Shown in pieces: positions 24,401 to 36,400 of a stretch of DNA of 64,000 bases. A program made the position numbers and the translations under genes. Origin of the DNA: Siderastrea siderea (Eukaryota > Cnidaria > Anthozoa > Scleractinia > Rhizangiidae); assembly GCA_964030785.1 (NCBI GenBank), contig OZ034966.1:1978701-2042700 (forward strand), written 5' to 3'. Under the pieces are notes generated by a model, which was given only the letters and a program-made list of their open reading frames with translations, made no database searches and was not told where the DNA came from. Within the stretch, counting starts at the first letter, position 1, and each line of letters starts with the position of its first letter.

Positions 24401-27400
24401 TTACAAAGAGCATCTATGTTCAGCAGACTGTCGTATGAAAGCATTTTAACTAGATAGAATCATGCATCACAAGTCTGGCCAACATGTTTTTTTTTTTCAA
24501 AAATACTTTCGATTTGAGCATAGTTAATTGATGTAATCTCGTACTGAATTTGTTACGTCTCCTAGCAACAATTTCTAAGTGTACAGCTGCTAAGCACCTT
24601 CAATTCCAAGATTGACTTTTCTTTCATGCTGTGTCCAAGTTTGGAGCATTTTGGCCAGATATTCTACACGCGACAATAATTCGAAACTCTGTCAGGCAGA
24701 ACTCAATTTTGCATAATTAGCGCACTTAGGGCAAAACGGTACCGCAGGAAATGCTCAATATCGAAGGGATATCCCGCTGGCCCATCAATAAAACATCTCA
24801 TTCTGTATTCCTCAAATACTTTCCTATTACTTTTTTCTATTCAGAAAAATATAGCAGGGGGGTGCAACGAGTCGACCACTTTTCGGAACTGGCTCCTAGA
24901 CTATAAAGACCATAAAACCACCTTATCAGATTAGAATTACCTATAATTCTATTGTTCTCTTGCAGAATTAACCTCCATTGCTCGTAACAAAGTAAATATT
25001 TTTTGTAACGACGAAGAAGAGACTGGATTCAACAGAACACACAAACGACCTCCAAGAGCCATAAACTTAAACTCCAATGGTGGATTGGACCTGGTGTTTG
25101 TACTTGACACTTCCACCAATGTAATGAGGGAAAGATTCCAGAAAGGTTTAGGATTCGCGAAAGAACTTCTTAGAACGATTGGCGCTAGTAAACGGTTTGT
25201 AGTTTATAATACGAAAAACTAATTAAGTATTTAATGCGCTCAATGCGCTCTTGATGCTTTTTCACGTAATATTACTATTAGAGCTATGTGCAAAAACGTG
25301 ACGATATCAACAAACAAGTTCACTTCTCCTGTGTCGTAACTAACTCTCCAAAATTTGCCCATTTCAACAACCTGTGCCAAATTCAAACTAAAAAAGTTGA
25401 AAAATTAATAGGTTCTCAAGTTACCACCGGTCCATCACTTGAAAGCAAAAACAACACTTTCCTAAAAAATCTGCCGCTTTCCGACTCCGAAAGGTGCATT
25501 TTTAGTAAGGGTTTAAATTTTGTTCCTGTAGCCAAGCGAACCGGCGAGAAGGTAGGGTAACCCGCCTATCCATACTATCTCTCAGTTTTTCTTGATCACG
25601 TTTTCATGATAAGTGGGGTAACCTGCCCAACGTGGTTAGGCTCAAGTAACATTTAAAAACCCTCGGTTACAAACTTGGCGAGTTTTTTGGCAGATTTCGT
25701 CGTCCAAATTTCAAAACAATCACAATCCTGACAATCACTCGCAGGTTGCAAACAATTTTGGTGAAGACGATGGAAAAATTGAAGCTAGCAGTGAGACTTC
25801 AAGCGTAGGCGGTGAGTCTCAAGCTTCGCCTAACAACACTACTTCGCCGAATTGGTCGAAACTGTTTTTCATTCTCAACCTCTCAGTTACCTGAACAACT
25901 AAATGCCGTTGGCGGAGGCTTTGCATTATTAAAAGAGACGAAAAAGCTACAGCAGTGAAACGTTGCGAAAAACCAGATAGCGAGTTCGCCCGCAATTTTG
26001 TTTGTTTACCGGTGGTTCGCGACTACGTGGTAACCTCTAGAAAGTTTACCCTCGAGAAAGTTTACTTACCTCGAGAAAGTTTGCTTGCCGGGGTTGTCCA
26101 AATTGCATGCAAAGGTGAGCTATTTTTCGACCATGGCAAGGCGGGTTACCTCAACTACTTGAGGTAGTCCACCTCTATGTAAACAGGGCATCCTTTGAGG
26201 TCCACAACGTGCGCTGATGGCGTCATATGACGTAAGAATTACGTCATGTTTTCAACTAGCGGCCATCTTGAATCCGCCATTTTGGATTTTTACGTTTAAA
26301 ACATGTGAGTAGCTGAACGTACTAGAGACTGCATTTGCTGGATCGTTTTGAAATCTAGACTTTTCTTTACAGATTAAGTCTACGAAATTTCATCACGCCG
26401 GATCCTTCGAGAGCGAGTAAATCCATTTCCCGATTCAAATCTGGGTCCTAGTCAGATTCGAGTCCGAGTCAAATGGTCGAGTCAGTTTATCGGCCAACCA
26501 CAAAAGAGGGGCCTAACCTTTATTTAATCTGCAAGTAACAGATTATATTGTTCTTAATCATTTTGCAGGTGTGGCGGAACTCGCGTAGCACTTGTAACTT
26601 TTTCCAGGGACACTAAGCTTGAGTTCAACTTGGGAGATGCTAAACTAGATACAATGGAGAAAGTAATCAACGGATTAGAGAGGGACATGAGAGAGGCTCC
26701 TGTTTCTGCTCTTCCTTTGGATATAGTCAGATATGTTGTTGTGCCAAATGCCCGTGCAGATAGCAAACGGGTGATGATGTTCATTACAGACGGAGGGTCC
26801 AATCTCGGTGGACCCCTGAAAAGAGCAGCGAAATATCTTCGAGAGCAGGAAGACTTTGAAATATTTGCGATTGGTAAGATTATGCTTGCATAATGTCATA
26901 CTATACTACTACGACAACTACACAGCACCCGTGACATGTCACTATACATATGGTGGCTAGACACCATAGGGTTAGCCACAGCGATGAAGCTAGCGATTTT
27001 ATAGTAGTATGCTCAAGCTCGGAAAATTCGTCGACTACAAACCTTAATTGGTTTTAAGAATCACTTGGTAATTCCAAACAAACAGTGAATACTCCAGGAG
27101 GAGTGGCATGTGAATTTCCGTCCAATTTTCTGTGAGTTTATGCCTGGCGGGACAAATCAAGCGAGGACAGCGATTTTCTAGTCCGCCCAAGCTCAGAAAA
27201 TTCTTCGACCCAGCTGTCAGCAACAAAAACCAATGGGTGTTTAAGGCCTGCTAATTCCAAACAAACTTCGAATACTCGCAGGAGGTTTCAATGAAAAATT
27301 CCGTCCAAACTCCGACTAGCAAGTCAAACCACAAGAAGTCCAAATATTCTAGGAAGGCGTCATTATTTGTCGTTTTCCGGGGGGGGGTGAGGACTTTTAG

Positions 27401-30400
27401 GAGGGGGTGGGTTTACTCGCTATCAAGACGAATGAAAGTGGGGATCACTCAGATGTGCTAAGACAAATTTGAAACCATTGGTGATGAGTTTTATGCCGGA
27501 GATTTATAATTGCTAGTAAAAGGCATAGCGTCTGACAGTTTTGGATGTACTTCCAGACATTTGAGAACACCCAGATATAAAAAATTTCCCCGGTGGAGCG
27601 TGCTCCCGGTCCCCTCTGTAGACGGTTTGAGATCTTGCATTTGTCTTTACCCTTCTCGTGCACTCTAGCTTCTGTAGGCGTGCTGTAGGTTTTTTTTCCA
27701 AGTGCTGAGTGCACCCATTTTGGACCGCGCGAAAAAAGGTGCGAAAAACAGTGTTTTTTGATTCCAATGTACAACAATTGACGCCAAAGATTAATTCGGC
27801 AATAACTGTGAATTGTAAACTACAGAAATGATTGAATTTGAGGATTGTTCCACTAGTATAGAATGCATGAAATTAGCCGTATTTTTGAGGGAGGAATCTC
27901 ATAAATTTGAGGGGGAATACATTAACGTTGATGACGTCATAAGCTATTGTCTGTGTTACATGAATTAAATGTGGTGGAATCTCATTAGTGTCCTCCCTTG
28001 GGAGGACGTTATCGGGTATATTATTCATATGATTGGAAGTTACTGAACTGTGACATAATTACACAAGCATCCATTCTTTCCACATTCATTATCCACTGCA
28101 GACAAGCATTGCCCCTCAATAACAGAAAAGCTTCATTGATTCTCGTCATGCATCAACCTCCACAATTTTATTTATGAGATACGGACAAGAGCCTATGACG
28201 TCATCAACGATCCCGTATCTCCTCTCAAATTAATGACATTCCCCCTCAAAAATACGGTTAATTCCTTGGATAGAATACTACTTTGGTTTTCGTTTTGTAT
28301 TTATTTGCGTCTAAATATTCCCGCAAACTTTTAAGATAAATATCTAGAAAACTTACGTTGGACAAGGGCCCATCACCCCGAGCCTCCACCTCCGATATAA
28401 ACCCTATGACTCAACCTTTGCGCGTATCTTTTTATTTTTTGAACACTGCAAGAATCTTGGATTCCCGTGCTCGCTTTAGAATGCCCAATTAGGACGCACT
28501 CTCGATCTCACGATCTCGATCTCAGCTCACATCGATAAAAAAGTACACTCGGTTGAAAAAACGTTATCGTAGGATAAGTATGAACCATAAAATATGAGAC
28601 CCAAGGGCTTTCTGGGAATTGTTCGTACAGTAACTGCGTTTGCATAATCATCGAGTGCTTGTTCTCATATAGTACTAGAATAACACGCTATTTTCTTATT
28701 TCCGAATAGTTTTTTAAGAAGCAATTGTCTTCGTTCCTGAACTGATGCAAACTTTTGCAAATTTCGCATTGTACATTTCTATAAAGCGGTCAAATTGGCC
28801 ACTTTCAGAAAGGCTTACACCGCTTCCATTACCATGTGCAACTCGCTGCAATCAACATTAGTCGCAAGAAAAGTCTTTTATTTTGAATATGCAATTTCAT
28901 TTTGAGTATGACAACGTTTTTTCAATCGAGTGTATATGTTATTGAACTAGAGTGGTATTAAAACAAAAACCCAATTGCAAGGCCGATCGGACAGCTAAGT
29001 AGGGTAATTTTATTGCCAACACACACGTTCCAACGCACTCACAGCACATTTAATCAAGAGAGGATATCAACACCGCTTTCTTAAAGAATAAATAGAGAAA
29101 GTGCGTCAAATTCTACGCAGCAAAGCCCTCGAAACATCTACGAAACAAGAGAATAACAGAATCCCGTTTGTGGTAACATTTAATCCAGCCCTTCCTAACA
29201 TACGTCAAATCATTTTCAACAACCTAAACATTCTTCGTTCTTCACAGCGATGCAAAGAAGCATTCCCTTCTCCTCCTCTCATATCATACCACCGTTGCAA
29301 CAACCTACGTGACATTCTAGTCAGAGCCACACACCGCGGACCACCCCCCAAAACACCTGGAGCTTTTCGCTGTAACAGAAGTAGGTGTAAAACGTGTCCT
29401 TTCATTACAGAGGGAACCACGTTTTACACCTTCTTCTCCACTAACGAACAAAGGCAAATTCTACATCACATCTCTTGCTCACCTTCGAATCTCATTTATA
29501 TGACACAGTGCTCCAGATGCAAGGTACAATACATTGGAGAAACTAAATGTCAACTCAGCGACAGATTTGGGGAACACAGACGCGCAATCACCCGTCGTCA
29601 CATTGATCAACCCACCGCCGTTTCAGATCACTTCACTCTCCCTGGACACTCCATCAACGACATAAAACTCATTCCCCTAGAACTCATTCACTCAAACAGG
29701 GACAGCATTCGTAAAGCCAGCGAAGCATTTTTGATTTCAAAGGGCAAGACTCTTGAACCCCACGGAATAAACAGACGAGATGAAACTTAATCTATTTCTA
29801 TTTTTAAAAAAAGCTGTTAGTCACGTTTCCGCTTTCTATGTTTGTTAACCAATCATATCTAATCTTTTTATTTTCATCATTTTAAATCTTGTAACCGTTT
29901 CATTCGATTTTTACTTAGCTTTTACAGCCCCTGATGAAGGTGAGTTTTGTCTCACCGAAATATTGGGCAATAAAATTACCCTTCTTAGCTGTCCGATCGG
30001 CCTTGCAATTGGGTTTTTGTTTTATTTAACATTGCTGATCCTGATCTACACCAAGATCCGGCTTCACCTCGCTGTTTGTCCAAGTGGTCCTTGCATCGCG
30101 TTACCAAGAGTAGTATTGTCAGCTCACTGGGCACTCCAAACCTCGTTTTCATGCCAGATCCTGAGGACGTCACACCACGTGACCTGAGGAGTGGGTGGAT
30201 ATGGGCATGACACGAGGAAGGGTTGTGATGGGTTCAGGATGCAAATGACGTCATATCGGAAGTTAAAAATCCCAATAGCAACCAATCAGAGTTTTGAGAA
30301 AAAATTCATGTTTTAATACAAGAAAACCCTAAGATACAGGGTGGGAGCGTGAGCCTGGATACCCGAGTGGTGTTTTAAGGCGTCCTCATTAGTCCATCAT

Positions 30401-33400
30401 CGACGAGGACGAGGACATCTCTGGACCATATTCACATTGTCCGTGATGTCTTTCAAGGCTTGACTTCCCAACTTGAGACCAGGATAAGCCCAAGAACACA
30501 GGAGATTATTTGAGTGACTGTTGTTTGTATTTTGCTTGTTTTTATTTTTCTGGAGTTGACCAATTTAAGTGCATTTTTAGTTATATATTGGTCAACTGGG
30601 AGGAGTGTGAGAGATTGTAATATTACGTCATAGTTGTTGTGCATAGCATTATGGGACCACGAGGTCCTTGGAGAGCCGCCATGTTGTAGAACTTGTTGTG
30701 TTGTGTCCCTGTTTTCATCGGAGTTGCTTCGCATAAAAGGAGTCTGATAAGCCATTAAGACTAGAACTGTATGTGCTTTGAAAGATAAATTCTACACCTA
30801 TCATAAAAAATAGCATTATCTTCTATAACATTTGGCTCGCCCCAGCCTCGTTCCCAGATCCAGCTGCATATAGCAGATCACGTAATAGTATACCTTATTA
30901 CATGAAATTTTCGCAACACGTTTATTTCGCGATTTTGAGGTGCGCATATTTCGCGACACTTTTATTTCGCAATTTTGCGAAAATTTTGTGTGAGTAATAC
31001 ACAATCTTTTTCCTTGGCAATGTTATTTTTCAATAACATTGTTAAAAACATGTCCTTAACTTAAACAAAACGACTTTATCAAAGGTACAACAACGCCAAA
31101 ATTAACAAAAAACGCAACGGCGGGACTATATGTCAACAGTGACAAAAAAAGCAATTCTCACAGTGTCCACAAGCAGCTCATGCTTGTACTTGAATTATTA
31201 GCCTTAGTCAATTGACCACAGTGTCCACTTACACTGAAAATTCCTTCCTAGGGACTCCAAAGAAAAAATGAAAAAACATAAAAAAACATAATGCAGCTTA
31301 GAAAAATATATACTAGTGTCACGCGTCATTTGTGAAACTGTCTTGATATGGATCAACAGGCGGCAATACTTCTCTTCCAGTTAATACACCCTTTATTCCC
31401 GCTTTCTCCCATCCTTCCAAGACATGAACCCTCCCCTGTGCACTGGTGAAAAAGTTATACATTTCCATCAACCAAGTTGCATGAATCGGTTTCAAAACCG
31501 ATAGCTTACGTTCAACATTCACATCTTCAAAGTTAACTCTACTATCCACTTGCTTTTGGACTTCAGCTGCCGAATACCACGTTGCGAACTTGTTCTTGAA
31601 AAATTTCTTGCAATAAACTCATTCTTTCTTGATTATTGACATAATGCGAGTCACTTAATTTTCGCGTCACTTTAATTTCGCGATTTTTTTAAATCGCGAA
31701 ATTAACGTGTCGCGAAAATTTCATGTAATAAGGTACCATTTTCATGCATTGATTATGCCGCTCGTTGTCTCGCGTGGTCAGGTTACGGAAAAAGATTGTT
31801 GCCGAGGCAACGAGCGGCTGGGTGCGAAAGCACCCGCTGCATGTTTCGTCGCCGAAGGGGATATGGGAAGGTCGAAAATCCCTCCAGACTTATCGGCTTG
31901 CGCATCTCTTTTGAAATGCCCCGAATCGTAGTAAAGGGATCTTTAAATAAGGAGATATTGCACGTGGTAATTCAGTATTTTATTAAGCAACTAGCACTCA
32001 CGCACTCCGGAATTCTGCAGCATAATTATGACTGAGAATATACTAAACATGTTGAATGTTTTATTCAATTCCCAAGTGCGTTGAGCTCGATCGCATACAT
32101 TATTGAATGGCGTGATCTGCCGTTTGTTACCATCTCATACGGGATGAGCCTTGGTAACGCCGGTAGGTCAAAATTTTTATTTTTCATCAGATAGTTTCAA
32201 GAACCCCAGACAAAAGATTAAAAAAAGATCCAGCTTTAATAATCACCTGTTTAAAATCTCAAGTTTTCAACATGCACAATAGCAAATTCTCTCCCCTCCC
32301 CACATACACACCCCTTCCCCCACACTACCGCCGTTTGCTCTCATTTTCGAATATACAACACCCAGCGTGAAAAATGGCGAAGATTGTCAAAGATTTTACT
32401 AAAATATATATGAAAAAAAAAAGATAGATGTTATGCGTTTAAACCATATACTCGTATCGATTCGTATGTTACTTGTATGTCACTCGTATGTATCTGTATA
32501 TGTACCCGTATGTTAGTGGTGTGCGACTCGTGTGTATTCGTATGTACTCGTATGTATCCGTGTGTTACTCGCTTCCAAAAAGAGGGCCTGATCGCAGGTT
32601 AACCTTAAGCCTCACAAAAGGTTAGGTTGAAAACATCTCACTTAGCTTCCTCTCCATTAAAACGTAAAAGTTCCTAAATCTCGTGTTGTTTTGTTCTCAA
32701 AGGTGTCGGAAGAAAGGTAAGAATGCGTGAGCTGATAGACATTGCGTCGGCTGAAAAAGGTTATGATCACGTGATCCCGCTTAAAAACTATAGGAGGCTT
32801 GAGGAAGCCGTTAAAAAAGCAGTAAAGATGAAGATTGGTAGGTCAGAATTCAAGTAAGCCTAGTTTATTTCTTACAATGACCTGATGTTATTCCTGGTGA
32901 AATCAGTTATATTTTCAGCGAAAATTACAACCAGGTTCACCGCGAGAAAGACTTTTGTGTCTTGTTTTTGTCCCTATTGTCCTTGATGGACCGCAACTTT
33001 TAGATTTTTAAAAATAATATGTATATGTACGGTCTTACACTGGTATGGGTCCATCTGTGATTGACAACTGGAAATGCGATGCCTGACAACGATTTGTCAA
33101 TCAATCATCAATTTCATTCAGTCATCATTATCATGATAATGATCACGACTGAACAATTTCTGTAACTCTAAGCATTTTTTATTGTTATAATGATGATGAT
33201 TATTATCATTATCATGATCATTATCATTACAAGTGAAACCGGAATGCAGTTATCGCAATTTTTTTCCGTATTCACTGTATTGATCTGTTTTTCTTTCTTG
33301 TTTGACTGACAAAATCTATGTAAAATTTAATTGGTATGCTTTTATAAGTGTAAAGACAAGGTGTAATTCATTATTAAAACTCACGTCGCGTTGCCTTGAA

Positions 33401-36400
33401 ACTGCTCAGTAATTTTTGTGCGCTATATCTACCTCTACGTCTACTTTATAAATGATCAAGTGACATTAAACTCCGCCTCAGTAAAACTACACAGAAAACT
33501 GATCCTTTCGACGGAGAAAAGAGAGAGGCAAGAAAAACAACATAAACTAAAAAATAACGTTATTAATTTTTACTTAGTATATTTATTAATTTCGGTTTGA
33601 AATACAAATCTTCGTTGGGTGCTAAAACCGAAAAGAGTGAGTATATGCGTCAGGATCGTAACGATTTAAAAGTGTATAAATATGACCGGTAACTACCTTG
33701 AAAGGTTATATAAGTGGACACGATACCTTTAGTAAATAACGAGGAGTGAGGGTGTGAAAGAACAATACGAATTAAAAACTGTAAATGGTTTGAACCCAGG
33801 AATCGTATGTTAAGTCGGTGAAGTATGATCGTCCGGGTGAGTGTAGTCCTGAGTGAGTGTAGTCCTGTAGCACTTTCGCCTTGGAAAATCAACAAAAAAT
33901 AACCCAGTAACTTTTCCTGTTGACAAGATATGAAGGTTATTGAGGAAACATTAAAGCTCCACCTCTGCATCTCTTTTCTTTATATTGCAGTTACTTGAAA
34001 GGCAGGTCATTTTTTTCAAGTTGTATACTGAACGTACCTACCTTGGATAAACAATTAGATTATAACTTATGCAGAGTGCTAATCATGTTTACAGCATAGT
34101 ATAAAGTTAGATTCATTACAATTTGCAGAAAATCATCCCCACTTGCTTGGTAGTCGTAGTAGTTTTTCACCGTATCAAGTCTAAGGTTGTAGTTTTAGTC
34201 GGCGTATTTGAAAGAAAATACCCCAGCAAGAAGCATGGCTGGGTAAGGAATTCTATCCGCCAACCACACTTTCTTAGGAAAGTCTTTCAAGCCTGCTTGA
34301 CTAGAAATTAGCTTTGCTTGAAGCCTTTCACATAGCAATATCTTGAAAGCGGCAATAGTGGTTCTTAATGCAATTAACGAGTGCTAACTTGTTTGCTCCT
34401 CTTTACAGTATACTACTGCTACCCTGGCCCCAGTTGTTCAAAAGTTGGATAACCCTATCCACCGGATAAATCTCTATCCAGTGGATAACGCAAGTGGTTT
34501 TCCTAATACTTATCTACTGGATAGTGATTTATCCGGTGGATAGCGCTATCCAACTTTTGAACAACTGAGGCCAGATCTACAAAAAATCAAAGTGTATCTT
34601 TTAGTGTTATCACCCAATATACAGTAGCTAGAAATGGGCTTTTCAGATTTAGGTGTAATTACCCCTTTTATTTCTTTAGATTACTCTGCTTGTGGTGAAA
34701 GTCCAGTTAATTTTAGGGCCCGGATCGTTGGTGGAAGAGACTCAGAAAGAGGATGGTGGCCTTGGCAGATTGGTTTATACAAACTCAACAACAAAGGTAT
34801 TGAGACTGTGTTTTTTCCAAATTTATAAAAAAGGAAAAGTACAGTGGCTGATAAAATAAGAATTTAATGTAGTGATGGTAAAACACTCAACCTTGAATTA
34901 CACAGCCTTGTTGTAAGGAATCACAACACCACACCCTACCTTAGGGTCTCATCCCTGGGTGAGGTTCGTCGATGCGTCCTCGATTTTCGGCTTTTGCCTG
35001 CTTACAGTGCACCAGTGAAAAACCACAACTTCCATAGGCAGTTGACGCAACTCCGTCAAAGGAGACAAGCTAAGAAGAGCTTCTAAATTAATTTTCAATT
35101 TTTAAGCGTTTGGCGCTAACCTAAAGCAGCCCGGTTGTAGCGATCCTTACAGATTAAAATGGATTAGCCGAATTTTCGTCTTAAATAACGAAGAGACTTA
35201 ATTTTTGTGAGTTTTTAGAGTTTTAGCGAACAAACCCAACAATGATTAAAAACCCAGAAGAGTTCTAATTTGGTATTCCAGGTAACTCATGATGTTGATT
35301 TTACCAAAATCTCGCGAAAAGTCCGTTATAATCTACCTGCTAATCAAAACTACGTCTTTTACCCTTCATTAGCAAGAAATAAATTTTCATTTTCATTTAT
35401 TAGAATTCAATAACATTTATGGAATTTCGTTTTCGTAAAGGAATTTTCGTTTAAGTTATTTGTCACTTCTAAGTGAGGAAAGTGTGTGAGTGAAATTCAA
35501 TAACATTTTAAGATTTTCATTTTCATGTTGTATACAGTCTATAGCGTCTTTAGATAATAACACGTGTTGGAACATCGTTAGAATTTACGCAATTTCATTT
35601 AAAATTCTAGTCATAAGTTCGTTTTACAGTGTATTTCGGACGAAGAAAAACAACAAACATACGTGTGTACGCTGTAGATGCACAAACAACAGCTTTCTTT
35701 ATCTTTAAATGTTTAATTTTATACACGCTACAAGGAGGAAGCGAGTGCCCGTAATGAAGTCCGGGCGGGAACTGTGTACAAACATAACGCTACACCACAG
35801 AGTAAACAGGAGTTCAGTTCGTCAGCCGCACTTTTGCGAATTACATATCATGCGAACATTAGTCACGATGTTAAAAACAGAGAAATTTACCAGGATTTCT
35901 GCGGTAATAATAAATGAAATTCCCTACACGTGAACGACGTTGCAAAACCAGTTATTGATTTTCTGAAGACATAGTACTGTAGAACAACATGAAAATGAAA
36001 ATCTCAAACCGCTATCGTAATGAAGTAACGAATAGCTAAAATAAAAATTCCATCACGAAAATGAAATTTCACAAATGTTATTGAATTTTTCTAAACGAAA
36101 ATGATGATACTTTATTTTCTGTTAATGAACGGCAAAAGGTGTAATTCCATTGCTTTCTTTTGTTGTGAATTAACAAAAAAATTGATTATTGGTTGATGGA
36201 TTATAACCCATCGTATACAATCCATCGTCTCCATAATTCGTTTACTTTGAAAATTCTGAAAACAGAGTAAATTAGAAAGTAGTCAATCCTGATGCGCTTT
36301 TGCCGTAACACCCATAGCACACCATTTGCAGGTGTCTTCTGAGTAATGCAGCAAGAATTATGACGCACGTGCAGAGCACGCATTTTTCTGCTAGCTTTTT

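Larger units (their letters stand above)
28959..30024 (+). mobile_element. 5'-truncated Penelope-like element with inverted terminal repeats
   Basis: 59-bp arms (28959-29017 and 29966-30024) are inverted copies with two mismatches, both containing GGTAATTTTATTG and the complement of CCGATCGGCCTTGCAATTGG. Between them lies the C-terminal part of a Penelope polymerase with a GIY-YIG nuclease and, before the right arm, a hammerhead-like motif. Inverted or direct terminal repeats and ribozymes are known from this retroelement class. Most of the reverse transcriptase is absent. Confidence 0.8.

Noticed and set aside
32703..32716. Early donor GTAAGA at 32716 in VWA exon 3
   Set aside because: The conserved VWA sequence continues through it to a second donor in the right phase.
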